46,225 bases of DNA from Bordetella parapertussis (GCA_945866125.1 CAMBFZ010000027.1:1-46225); one strand, 5' to 3'. Positions 7,386-16,300 are shown, counted from the first letter of the stretch. The notes: a model not told the origin generated them from the sequence alone. Program-made: numbers and translations.

Positions 7386-8966
7386 ATGCATCACCTTTTG
7401 ACGATCGCTGACGCCATCGCCACCCATGCCCGGCTGCGTCCAGCGAAGATCGGCGCGCGCGATTCGACCCGGGCACTGACATTTTCAGATTGGCATGACC
7501 GCTCGACTCGGCTGGCCAATGCCCTGCTGGATAGGGGCCTGCAAAAAGGCGACCGGGTTGCCCTGCTTGCTTACAACTGCATCGAATGGGCTGAGCTTTA
7601 TGTGGCCCTTGCGCGCGCGGGCTTGGTGGCGGTGCCGATCAATTTCCGGCTAACGGGCGAAGAAATTTTGTACATCATTACCCACAACGACGCGGCGGCT
7701 GTCATTGCGCAAGCCGGAGAGCTGGCAGACAAAGTAGACGCGGTACGTGATGCCTTAGCAGGAACCGAGCGCACGTTTGTGCAATTTGGCGCGGCGCAGC
7801 GGGACGGCTGGCTCAGCTATGTAAGCTTGATTGCCGCCGCCAGCGCGAGCCTACCCGCGGTGGAAGTCGGACCGACCGACCCTTGCGCGCTGATGTATAC
7901 CTCGGGCACAACGGGGCGTCCGAAGGGTGCCATTCGCAGTCACGAAGGCAGCAGCCTGCTGGCGCTGGCCACTGCAGTCGAGATGGGCCTGACCCGCGAC
8001 GACACGGCGCTGTTGGTGATGCCGATGTGCCATGCCAATTCACTTTATTTTGCGACGACCTTCATGCATCTGGGCGCGTGCTGCAGCATTGATGACAGCA
8101 AGAGCTTCGATCCGGCATCATTGCTGCGCAAACTCGCCACCGAAAAAATTACGTTTACCTCACTGGTACCAACCCATTTCATCATGATGCTGGCGCTGCC
8201 CGAGGCAGTCAAAGCCGCCCACGATGTGAGTGCCGTTGGCAAGCTGCTGATTTCGTCGGCACCAGCGCGACGCGAAACCAAGCTGGCGATTTTGGATTAC
8301 TTTAAAAACGGCGAATTATTTGAGCTGTATGGCTCTACCGAGGCAGGCTGGGTTACCTTGCTGCGGCCGGAAGATCAGTTGGAAAAATTAGGCTCCGTGG
8401 GTCGGGAGTGGGCTGGCTCGGGTGCCATCAGACTGTTTGACCCGGACGGCAACGAAGTAGCGGACGGTGAAGTGGGCGAGTTATTTTCACGCACGCCGTA
8501 TGTGTTTGAGGGTTACTGGAACAACCCTGAAAAAACCGCCGAAGCGTTTCGCGGAAAATGGTGCTCGGTCGGTGATCTGGCACGACGCGATAGCGACGGC
8601 TATATCCATCTGGTCGACCGTAAGAGCAACATGATCATCACGGGCGGCGAGAATGTGTACCCTTCCGAAGTTGAAAGTGTGCTCGGCGCGCACCCAAAAA
8701 TTCGCGACATCGCTGTCATTGGCCTGCCCCACGAAAAATGGGGAGAAGCGGTGCATGCTGTCATCGTGCTGCATCAGGGTGAACAGGCCAGCGAGGCTGA
8801 AATTCTGACTTGGTGCAAAGACCGTATAGCTGGCTATAAACGCCCGCGTGCGATCAGTTTTATGCAAGAGAGTCAGATGCCACGCACTGCGACGGGCAAA
8901 ATTCTCTACCGTGTCTTGCGCGATCAACTCAGCGTGCCGGAAGCAGCGCTGAGTGTGGATACCTGA
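7386..8966 (+). CDS. Acyl-CoA synthetase (AMP-forming), ANL superfamily
   Basis: 526 residues from the ATG at 7386, which has a GGAG Shine-Dalgarno 7 bp upstream; an earlier in-frame start lies inside the operator region and is rejected. The phosphate-binding loop YTSGTTGRPKG is at 171-181. The adenylate motif YGSTEAGW, the hinge region (VDRKSNMIITGGENVYPSEVES) and the catalytic Lys of PRTATGKIL near residue 505 are all present, so the enzyme should be active. It activates a carboxylic acid to its CoA ester; the substrate is not determined. It diverges from the ThDP enzyme, and the two probably act in one catabolic pathway. The stop codon overlaps the start of the next gene by one base. Confidence 0.92.
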   Translation: MHHLLTIADAIATHARLRPAKIGARDSTRALTFSDWHDRSTRLANALLDRGLQKGDRVALLAYNCIEWAELYVALARAGLVAVPINFRLTGEEILYIITHNDAAAVIAQAGELADKVDAVRDALAGTERTFVQFGAAQRDGWLSYVSLIAAASASLPAVEVGPTDPCALMYTSGTTGRPKGAIRSHEGSSLLALATAVEMGLTRDDTALLVMPMCHANSLYFATTFMHLGACCSIDDSKSFDPASLLRKLATEKITFTSLVPTHFIMMLALPEAVKAAHDVSAVGKLLISSAPARRETKLAILDYFKNGELFELYGSTEAGWVTLLRPEDQLEKLGSVGREWAGSGAIRLFDPDGNEVADGEVGELFSRTPYVFEGYWNNPEKTAEAFRGKWCSVGDLARRDSDGYIHLVDRKSNMIITGGENVYPSEVESVLGAHPKIRDIAVIGLPHEKWGEAVHAVIVLHQGEQASEAEILTWCKDRIAGYKRPRAISFMQESQMPRTATGKILYRVLRDQLSVPEAALSVDT

Positions 8967-9496
8967 TGAAAATCGCCTTCGGCTGGCTTTGTGGGCTGAT
9001 GCTTTTTTCTGCATCGGCTGCGGCTTATGAGCAAGCCGATGGTAAAAAAATTCACTGTGAATTCACGCGCGATGGGCGCACTGAAAAAGTCGCCGAGCTC
9101 TGGGTAGGTGATGGGGTGTCAGCATCCTTGCATGCTGATCTTGGTGGGACTGCTGCAGTGACGCAGCATGATGCCAACAACACGCCAACTATTATTTTTG
9201 ACAAGCTGCTGCTGAACCCGATAATTTTTAAAAACCGGGCGATGCGCGATCTGATTTTTTTTCATGAATGCGAGCACGCGAAAAATCCCACGCTCACTGA
9301 AATCGAGGCCAACTGCTATGGTCTGATCGCGATGCAGTCAGCGGGGCTCATCAACAAACGGGTACTCAACGAAATAGCCGGATTTCATCAGGGCCTGCAA
9401 CGTCTGCCGGATCAGTATGGCGGTAACGGCGTCGCGTTTTGGGAAATGACATTGGCCTGCGTGCGACAGCAGGGCAATGATGATTGGTTAAAATAA
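8966..9496 (+). CDS. Secreted protein with HExxH zinc motif, function unknown
   Basis: 176 residues. A signal peptide (MKIAFGWLCGLMLFSASAAA) is followed by a domain with an HECEH motif in FFHECEHAKNP, then a downstream Glu in LTEIEANCYG. This arrangement (HExxH plus a later Glu) resembles a gluzincin-type metallopeptidase, but the protein is very short. Its ATG overlaps the TGA of the CoA ligase (TGATG), so it is translated from the same mRNA. I do not recognise the family; four Cys residues in the mature part suggest disulfides. Confidence 0.6.
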   Translation: MKIAFGWLCGLMLFSASAAAYEQADGKKIHCEFTRDGRTEKVAELWVGDGVSASLHADLGGTAAVTQHDANNTPTIIFDKLLLNPIIFKNRAMRDLIFFHECEHAKNPTLTEIEANCYGLIAMQSAGLINKRVLNEIAGFHQGLQRLPDQYGGNGVAFWEMTLACVRQQGNDDWLK

Positions 9497-9526
9497 TCCG
9501 TTCAACACAACACAGACTGGATCAGT

Positions 9527-10300
9527 ATGCTTCATAAAACTACCGCAATGATCGTCACCGCCTTGCTCTTTTATGCCCACATGGCGCTCGCAAAAGAGTC
9601 CAACGCCACGAGAGATTGTGACGCCTGTCCGGAGTTGGTCGTCATACCAAAAGGAAGCTTTGCGATGGGATCCAAGCCGGGTACCCCTGCTGCGCCGCGA
9701 CTCGACGAACAGCCCCAGCATACGGTGTCGCTTGAGTCGTTCATGATGGGCAAGTATGAAGTCACGCAAGAGCAGTGGCAGGCGATTATGGGTACGACCC
9801 CGAGTTTTTTTAAGGGTGCGACTCTGCCGGTGGAGTCTGTGTCTTTTAACGACATACAAAAATTTCTCGACAAGTTGAGTGCCAAGACCGGGAAAAAATA
9901 TCGTCTGCCCACTGAAGCCGAATGGGAATATGCAGCCAGAGCAAACACCAGGTCAGATTATGCGGTGGGGGACGACATCAATAAACTCAAAGATACCGCC
10001 TGGTATCTGCGTAACGCGAATGAAAAAACGCATCCGGTTGGAACCAAATTGCCCAATCAATTTGGCGTGCACGATATGCAAGGCAACGTGGCCGAGTGGA
10101 CGCAAGACTGCTGGAATAAAAATCATGACGCTGCGCCTGTTGATGGCAGCGCAAGATTGTCGGGCACGTGTGCAATACGGGTGATCCGCGGCGGCGCCTG
10201 GAACTACTTCCCTGAATTGCTGTATTCGGCCCATCGGTTTCAGAGCGTGGCTGATTACCGCTACTACTGCTTTGGGTTTCGGGTAGTGCGGGAAAAATAA
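9527..10300 (+). CDS. Secreted formylglycine-generating-enzyme-like (SUMF1) domain protein
   Basis: 257 residues with an N-terminal signal peptide (MLHKTTAMIVTALLFYAHMA...). The SUMF1/FGE fold is recognisable throughout: IPKGSFAMGS, MMGKYEVTQEQW, PVESVSFNDIQ, YRLPTEAEWEYAAR, MQGNVAEWTQD and VIRGGAWN with a final FGFRVVRE. Cysteines occur at DCDAC, DCW, GTC and YCFG, but I cannot align the two catalytic Cys of true sulfatase-activating enzymes. No sulfatase gene is near. Many such proteins have other or unknown roles. It lies 30 bp after the HExxH protein on the same strand and is probably in the same operon. Confidence 0.85.
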   Translation: MLHKTTAMIVTALLFYAHMALAKESNATRDCDACPELVVIPKGSFAMGSKPGTPAAPRLDEQPQHTVSLESFMMGKYEVTQEQWQAIMGTTPSFFKGATLPVESVSFNDIQKFLDKLSAKTGKKYRLPTEAEWEYAARANTRSDYAVGDDINKLKDTAWYLRNANEKTHPVGTKLPNQFGVHDMQGNVAEWTQDCWNKNHDAAPVDGSARLSGTCAIRVIRGGAWNYFPELLYSAHRFQSVADYRYYCFGFRVVREK

Positions 10301-10385
10301 GCCATCTGTTGTGCATGCCAGTCCGAGGCGACTGCGCATAGTGCTGTTTTCTTGATGGGCTAAGGATGTGCTTGGAAGACACTGA

Positions 10386-10405
10386 GCCCCAGCGTGCGCT
10401 GGGGC
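10386..10405. terminator. GC-rich hairpin, possible terminator after the SUMF1-like gene
   Basis: GCCCCAGCG (10386-10394) pairs with CGCTGGGGC (10397-10405). A short T-run occurs about 12 bases later (ATTTTTAG), so termination is possible but not classic. Confidence 0.45.
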
Positions 10406-10463
10406 GACGGTTGGCATTTTTAGCGCGCATCCCACTACCATCGTTATCCCACCCACACCCTTC

Positions 10464-10483
10464 ATCCCGATGAAAATCGGGAT
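10464..10483. repeat. REP-like intergenic hairpin
   Basis: ATCCCGAT-GAAA-ATCGGGAT is a perfect 8-bp stem with a GAAA tetraloop, flanked by TTC on the left and CCAGCG on the right. It has the form of the short dispersed palindromes common between genes in betaproteobacteria. Only one copy is in this window. Confidence 0.5.
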
Positions 10484-10602
10484 CCAGCGGCGTTGGCCAT
10501 GCGCCACCTACGACCCCCAACGCAAACCTGCATCGCCTTAGCAGATCAACAACCTGCCCTGCAATTTTTAATGGGCATTTGATTGACATCGCGCCATTTT
10601 TT

Positions 10603-10646
10603 TGTAAATATTCATTGACATCCCAAAGTGTAACTTTATGTTTACA
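10603..10646. promoter_or_regulatory. Two tandem PpsR/CrtJ operators (TGT-N12-ACA) upstream of pucB
   Basis: TGT(10603-10605)-N12-ACA(10618-10620) and TGT(10629-10631)-N12-ACA(10644-10646) both match exactly the TGT-N12-ACA consensus bound by the aerobic, light-responsive repressor PpsR/CrtJ. The two sites are 8 bp apart, as in known cooperative pairs at purple-bacterial bch, crt and puc promoters. They overlap the predicted puc promoter, so binding should block polymerase. The ppsR gene itself is not in the window. Confidence 0.85.
10615..10642 (+). promoter_or_regulatory. Predicted puc promoter
   Basis: TTGACA (10615-10620), a 16-bp spacer, then TATGTT (10637-10642). The -35 box overlaps the end of the first PpsR site and the -10 box lies in the second. 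A second TTGACA at 10583-10588 with an AT-rich box near 10606 is an alternative. The leader to pucB would be about 95 nt and holds a perfect 14-bp palindrome (ACCCGC-GT-GCGGGT, 10693-10706). Confidence 0.6.
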
Positions 10647-10744
10647 TTTTGAGACGTTAAACAATCTGGAAATGGCAGCTTCGCCATGCATCACCCGCGT
10701 GCGGGTTCAGCACGAGAATGGCTATCTTTAAAGGGGGTAATGCC

Positions 10745-10894
10745 ATGTCTGATAGCAGAGTCGGGCCGACAGGATTAACTGAGGCCGAATCGGAAGAGAT
10801 ACACCGGCATTTAATTCAAGGGACGCAATTGTTCGGGATGATCGCAGCATTCGCTCATCTGCTCGCGTACATCTATTCACCCTGGCTGCACTAA
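10745..10894 (+). CDS. pucB: LH2 light-harvesting complex beta subunit
   Basis: 49 residues with the LH2 beta pattern: PTGLTEAESEEIHRHLIQGT, then a single membrane span (LFGMIAAFAHLLAYIYSPWL) ending in WLH. His38 in the membrane span is the B850-type bacteriochlorophyll ligand; His20 and His22 lie in the N-terminal segment. A GGGGG-type Shine-Dalgarno (10733-10737) precedes the ATG. The protein is about the usual length. It is followed after 18 bp by pucA, as in other puc operons, and sits under two PpsR-type operators. Confidence 0.96.
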   Translation: MSDSRVGPTGLTEAESEEIHRHLIQGTQLFGMIAAFAHLLAYIYSPWLH

Positions 10895-10912
10895 CCGCTA
10901 AAGGAATCGACA

Positions 10913-11131
10913 ATGATTTACGGAAAATTGTGGACCGTGGTTCGGCCGTCGGTGGGTATTCCCATCATCATCGGGGCAGTCGCTATTGCATCGTTCTCGG
11001 TGCATCTGGCGCTCACCCTTAATACCACCTGGGTGAAGAAATTCCTCAATGGCAGTGCAGCGCAAGTGGCTGCGGTCTCAACGGAGGCGCCTCAGGTCGC
11101 TGCGTTGAGTGTGCCGGGTATAAAACAATAA
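10913..11131 (+). CDS. pucA: LH2 light-harvesting complex alpha subunit, Phe44-Leu45 variant
   Basis: 72 residues. The N-terminus (MIYGKLWTVVRPSVGIP) and the membrane span with His31 (SVHLAL) align without gaps to the LH2 alpha subunit of Rhodoblastus acidophilus, including Trp7, Pro17, Gly21, His31 and Trp40. His31 ligates the B850-ring bacteriochlorophyll. Positions 44 and 45, which hydrogen-bond the B850 acetyl groups (Tyr-Trp in R. acidophilus B800-850), are Phe-Leu here. This is the same change as in the R. acidophilus B800-820 complex. The C-terminal tail after residue 47 is Ala/Val-rich and longer than usual by about 20 residues. The stop is followed by a long hairpin. Confidence 0.96.
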   Translation: MIYGKLWTVVRPSVGIPIIIGAVAIASFSVHLALTLNTTWVKKFLNGSAAQVAAVSTEAPQVAALSVPGIKQ

Positions 11132-11144
11132 GCAGTTTCGCTTC

Positions 11145-11182
11145 CCATAGTGCGGCACCACCGCGTGCCGCACTATGGTTTT
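11145..11182 (+). terminator. Intercistronic hairpin between pucA and pucC
   Basis: A perfect 14-bp stem (11145-11158 with 11165-11178, loop CACCGC) is followed by TTTT. In puc and puf operons such a hairpin protects the abundant BA transcript and limits expression of downstream genes. The same role is likely here. Confidence 0.9.
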
Positions 11183-11276
11183 CGGTCTGCTGACACGATC
11201 GCCTCGCCCCCTGTCATGCGCAGCTTTTCTGCACGCGCCCCCAACAGGCAATGCTTCTGCAGGAATCGATCACACG

Positions 11277-12674
11277 ATGAACCGCTTTAGTCAGGAAATC
11301 ATTCGGACCTGGAGTACCCTGGGCCCCCGCTTTCTTCCCTTTGCCGATGCGGCGACGCCGGATCTGCCCTTGTCGCGACTGTTGCGGCTCTCCCTTATTC
11401 AAGTCTCCGTCGGCATGGCACTCGTGCTGATGGTGGGCACACTCAACCGCGTGATGATTGTTGAGATGAAGGTCTCGGCCACGCTCGTGGCCTGCGTTGT
11501 CGCGCTACCTTTAATTTTTGCGCCCTTTCGGGCTCTGATCGGGTTTCGCTCAGATCACCATCGCTCGGCACTAGGCTGGCGGCGGGTACCCTATTTGTGG
11601 ATGGGCACGATGGTGCAATTCGGCGGTCTGGCGATCATGCCTTTTGCGCTCTTGGTGCTATCTGGTATGGGACAGTCAAGCCATGCGCCACATTGGGTCG
11701 GACAAGGCGCTGCGGCCATCGCATTTTTGCTCGTTGGCGCTGGCTTGCACACCACACAAACGGTTGGTCTGGCGCTGGCAACGGATTTGGCTACGCCGGA
11801 ATCACGCCCTAAAGTAGTCGGGCTGATGTACGTGATGCTGACACTGGGCATGATCGGCAGCGCGCTGATTTTTGGTGCTGCGCTAGCCGAATTCAGTCCG
11901 GGACGCTTGATCCGGGTCATACAAGGCGCGGCATTAGCGACCATGATTTTGAATGTCACCGCACTCTGGAAACAAGAAATGCGCAGCCGTGCCTATACCG
12001 GCGCGCACGACAGCGAACCGGATTTCATGGCCTCGTGGCGCAGCTTTACCCAAGGTGGCAATGCCGTGCGCCGGCTGCTGGCAGTGGGGCTGGGCACGAT
12101 GGCCTTCACGATGGAAGACGTGCTACTTGAGCCCTATGGCGGCGAGATTTTGCAGCTCAGCGTAGGCGCGACCACGTCGTTAACGGCCACGCTGGCCATC
12201 GGCGGCTTATTGGGCTTTGGGCTTGCCTCCAAGGTACTGAGCAAAGGCGCCGATCCGTTTCGCATGGCGGGCATGGGCGCCCTCACCGGCATACCGGCTT
12301 TTTTGTTGGTGATTGCAGCGGCACCGTTTGCCTCACCGCTGATGTTTGGGCTTGGCACGCTACTGATCGGCTTTGGCGGCGGGCTGTTTGGGCATGGCAC
12401 GCTGACAGCCACGATGAATCTGGCACCGGAACATCAGCGCGGGCTCGCGCTCGGCGCCTGGGGGGCCGTGCAAGCCTCGGCCGCCGGTGTTGCCGTGGCT
12501 GTCGGGGGGATTATGCGAGACCTCGTAGCCATGGTGGCCGGTCCAACTAACGGGTATGTGAGTGTGTACTGCATTGAAATCGTGCTACTGGCGGTGACGA
12601 TGATCGCGATGGCACCGCTGGTGAAGAAGACGGCGTGGACAAACGCAAAGTTGGGCAATAATACGGTGGGTTAG
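11277..12674 (+). CDS. pucC: PucC, LH2 assembly factor of the BCD (bacteriochlorophyll delivery) MFS family
   Basis: 465 residues from the ATG at 11277; the frame opens further upstream, but an earlier start would lie inside the intercistronic hairpin. About 12 membrane segments are visible. Family motifs include LNRVMIVEM in the first helix, the loop GFRSDHHRSALGWRRVPYLW after helix 2, DLATPESRPKVVG in the middle and AFTMEDVLLEPYGGEI near the centre. PucC-type proteins are required for LH2 assembly and are thought to chaperone bacteriochlorophyll or antenna polypeptides in the membrane. Expression is probably set by read-through of the hairpin at 11145-11182. Confidence 0.93.
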   Translation: MNRFSQEIIRTWSTLGPRFLPFADAATPDLPLSRLLRLSLIQVSVGMALVLMVGTLNRVMIVEMKVSATLVACVVALPLIFAPFRALIGFRSDHHRSALGWRRVPYLWMGTMVQFGGLAIMPFALLVLSGMGQSSHAPHWVGQGAAAIAFLLVGAGLHTTQTVGLALATDLATPESRPKVVGLMYVMLTLGMIGSALIFGAALAEFSPGRLIRVIQGAALATMILNVTALWKQEMRSRAYTGAHDSEPDFMASWRSFTQGGNAVRRLLAVGLGTMAFTMEDVLLEPYGGEILQLSVGATTSLTATLAIGGLLGFGLASKVLSKGADPFRMAGMGALTGIPAFLLVIAAAPFASPLMFGLGTLLIGFGGGLFGHGTLTATMNLAPEHQRGLALGAWGAVQASAAGVAVAVGGIMRDLVAMVAGPTNGYVSVYCIEIVLLAVTMIAMAPLVKKTAWTNAKLGNNTVG

Positions 12675-12722
12675 ATCAGTAGATTATCGATTTTTTAATA
12701 GATAACGATTAAGGAGAGCAAC

Positions 12723-12833
12723 ATGAAGACATGGCAAATTTTAATGGTGATCTGGTTCGTTGCGGCGGGCATGATGCTGATGAATCATTTTCGTCGCGGC
12801 AATCTGGAACGGGAACAAAAGAAGAAAAAATAA
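12723..12833 (+). CDS. 36-residue single-span membrane protein downstream of pucC
   Basis: The ORF MKTWQILMVIWFVAAGMMLM... ends in a strongly basic tail (RREQKKKK-type). One hydrophobic helix (residues 4-21) is followed by FRRGNLER and four lysines, which predicts N-out, C-in topology. A strong Shine-Dalgarno (AAGGAG, about 12713-12718) precedes the ATG, and the gene lies 48 bp after pucC and before a terminator. The size and topology resemble small accessory subunits of antenna complexes (PucE, PufX, LH2 gamma), but I see no clear sequence match. Function is unknown; a structural or assembly role in LH2 is inference. Confidence 0.7.
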   Translation: MKTWQILMVIWFVAAGMMLMNHFRRGNLEREQKKKK

Positions 12834-12888
12834 GTACGACGGAAAAAATCTGCCGGCTGCCGGCCGGATTTTGCCGACGCACGCCTAG

Positions 12889-12927
12889 TCGCCCTCTGCC
12901 GGATTACTTCGGCGAGGGCGATTTTTT
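12889..12927 (+). terminator. Rho-independent terminator of the puc operon
   Basis: TCGCCCTC (12889-12896) pairs with GAGGGCGA (12914-12921), with an inner GCCG/CGGC stem, followed by six T residues (12922-12927). An imperfect GC-rich hairpin at about 12845-12873 precedes it. Confidence 0.85.
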
Positions 12928-13324
12928 ATTTCGCCGTGCTGTTATTCACCCGTCCCAACCTACACTGCTCAACACCGCCCAGGACAATGTCCGAATAAAC
13001 GACTTGTCGGTGGCATAATATTTGCTTTGATGAAATCAAAGGCATAAAACAGCACACCACCGTCATTTTAATGACAATAATATTTTTATATTAATTATTA
13101 TTAATTTGAAATGGTAGTGGCTAGCGATGCCGACATGCGACACCGGATATTCGCTGTAGCCAGATAAAGACGAATCAACACAGGAAGCGAAATCCGAAAT
13201 TAATTGAGAAATCAAGAAAATATTATTAATACAGCAATCTTTGCACTGATATATGCTGACCCGTGATGTACTATCACTCATAACCATTATTATAATATCT
13301 GCCGCAGATATTCCAGGATAAACA
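12928..13324. other. AT-rich intergenic region upstream of the giant repeat protein
   Basis: About 400 bp without a supported gene. It becomes markedly AT-rich from about 13020. Visible structures are CTTTGAT-GAA-ATCAAAG (13025-13041, 7-bp stem), GTCATT-TT-AATGAC (13062-13075) and a run of almost pure A/T (about 13075-13110). The Shine-Dalgarno of the giant gene (AGGA, 13316-13319) closes it. I cannot place a convincing -35/-10 pair. The composition suggests binding of H-NS- or IHF-like proteins (inference). Confidence 0.5.
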
Positions 13325-16300
13325 ATGTCATTACTAGGTGTGTCAGCGTCGTCCATCTCGACGATCCCCACGAGCACAATCACGGCTCTGACCACTGCTG
13401 AGATCGGCGAACTCACGACGGCGCAAATTGCCGCGTTGACGACCTCCCAGATCCCCTATTTTTCAACCGAACAAACTGAAGCCCTCACTACAGCGCAGCT
13501 TGCTGCTTTCACGACGGCGGGCTTGGGTGCATTTGATACGGCCGATATCGCCGTTTTAAGTACCGACCAGATTGCCGCCCTCAAGACCGCGCAGGTCGCT
13601 GCATTGACCACTGCCCAAATTTTAGCTTTGGGAGAAGCGGGTGTTATCGGGCTAGAGACCACCGACATTGCCGTCTTAAGCACGGCACAGGTAAGCAGTT
13701 TGTCGAGTGCACAAGTCGCCGCACTCACCACAGTGCAGATACTTGCATTGAAAACGGCCAGTGTGCGAGCGCTCGATACCGCCGACATTGCCGCATTAAC
13801 GACAGAACAAGTTGCCAGCCTAACGACCGCGCAATTTTCAGCACTATCAACAGCGCAAATCGCCGCGATGGTCACGGACAATTTCGCCGCCATCACCACA
13901 GCAGATATCGCCGCCATCACCACTGCCCAGGTCGTCGCGCTCACGACGGGCCAGATCGCTGCCTTAACCACAGAACAAATCAACGCCCTAAAAACGGCCA
14001 GCGTGCGCGCAATCGAAACAACGGACATCGCCGCACTCACGACAGATCAAATCGCCAGCCTGACGACGGCGCAAGTCGCGGCCCTCAGCACGGCACAGAT
14101 CGCCGCCCTCTCCACCGCCAGCATCGAGGCCCTGGAAACGGCTGATGTCGCGGCCATGACAACGGCGCAGATTGCAAGCTTAAAAACTGCACAAGTCACC
14201 ACCTTTACGACAGCGCAAATCGCCGCGCTCAAGGTGGCAAGCGTCAGCGCCCTGCTAACAGCCGACATCGCCGCGCTGACCACAGATCAGGCAGCAAGCT
14301 TAACGACGGCGCAAGTAGCGGCACTGACGACTGCGCAAGTCATCGCCTTAACGACGTCGCAGGTCGCCAACTTAACAACGTCGCAGATTGCTGCATTCAA
14401 AACAGCCAGCATCAGGACTTTGCAGACTGCCGATATTGCGTCGCTCACCACAGATCAAATTGCCAGCTTAACGACCGCGCAAGTGCTGGCTTTATCGACA
14501 GCGCAGTTCGCCGCGATCGGGACCGACAACATTACGGCTTTGGAAACTGCCGATATGGCAGCCCTGAGCACTGCCCAGATCGTCGCCTTGACCACAGCCC
14601 AGGCTGCGGCCCTCACCACGGCGCAAATTGCGGCGTGGAAGGCCACCAGTGTGCAAACCTTGCAAACGGCTGATATTGCCGCATTGACGACGGAACAAAT
14701 TGCCAGCCTGACCACGGCGCAGATGGCCGTATTGAGCACAGCGCAGGTGGTCGCTTTATCAACCACACAATTCGGCGCGTTCACCACCGCGCAATTGACC
14801 GCGCTCACCACCGCAAGCGCAGGGGCAATCGGCACAGCAAGTATTGCCAGCCTGACGACGACAACCATTTCCGGCCTGAGCACCAAGCAAGTCGCCTCTT
14901 TATCCACGGCACAAATGGCCGGCCTCGGCACCGACAACATTGCCGCACTGAGTACAACCAGCATCGCTGCATTGAGTACCAGCCAAGTTGTGGCTTTGAC
15001 GACCGCACAGGTGGCAGCGCTAACAACAAGCCAAATTTCCACACTGAAAACTGCCAGTGTGCGGGCGCTGCAAACGGCGGATATTGCAGGACTCAGCACA
15101 GAACAAATTGAAAGTTTTACGACCGCGCAAGTCGTCGCCCTTTCTACCGCGCAGATTGCTGCGATCAGCACGGCTAACATCGCTGCATTCGATACCGCAG
15201 ACGTCGCCGCATTGAGCACGACCCAAATCGTCGGCCTGAACACCGCGCAAATTGCTGCGCTGACCACCAGCCAAATCGCCGCATTAAAGACCGCCAGCAT
15301 TCGGGCATTTGAGTCTGCCGATATTGCCGCACTCAGCACAGAACAAATTCAAAGTCTCACCACAGCGCAGATCGTCGCTTTATCGACCACGCAAGTCGCC
15401 GCCCTCAACACAACAAATATTGTCGCGCTCGAGACCGACGATATTGCTGCCCTGACGACAGCACAAGTCGTCAGCTTAAAGACAGCACAGATTGCCGCAC
15501 TCACCACAGACCAGATCGTCGCGCTAAAGACTGCCAGTGTGCGTGCAATAGAGACGGTAGATATTGCTGCCTTAAGCTCGGCGCAAATAACCGGATTTAC
15601 CAGCGCACAAATGGCGGTGTTCACAACTGCGCAGATTATTGGACTCAAAACAAGCCAGGTCGCCGCACTCACCACCACGCAGCTTGCCGCATTGACCACG
15701 GCCAGCGCGCGTGCGCTGACGACAGCCGGGATGGCCGCGCTCACGACAGATCAAATTAGTGGGCTGACCACAGCACACATGGCCGTCTTGACCACGGCGC
15801 AAGTGGCCGGCTTAACGACCGCGCAAATCGGTGCGCTCACATCGACACAGTTTGCCGCACTCAGCACAGCAAGCGCGGGTGCCGTCGGGACAGCCAGCAT
15901 TGCCAGCCTGACGACCGCGATGATTGCAAGCCTGAACACGTCCCAACTGACTGCCTTGTCGACAATGCAAATGGCCGGATTAAGTACAGACAGCATTGCC
16001 GCGCTAGACACGGCCAATGTCGCTGCCTTAACCACTGCGCAGATCGTTGCAATGACCACCGCGCAGATTGCAGCATTAAGCACGGGTCAACTGGCGGCGC
16101 TCAAGACAGCTAGCATCGCCGCGCTCCAGACCGCAGACATTGCCGCCTTCACGACAGACCAAATTGAAAGTCTCACTACGGCGCAACTGATTGCCTTGTC
16201 CACGACACAAGTTGCAGCCTTGGGCACGCAAAGTATTGCTGCTCTCGAGACCGTCGACATTGCTGCGCTGACGACAGCACAAATCGTCAGCCTAAAAACA

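Noticed and set aside
11175..11276. Earlier start for pucC
   Set aside because: It lies inside the 14-bp hairpin after pucA and adds residues not seen in PucC proteins; the ATG at 11277 fits the family.
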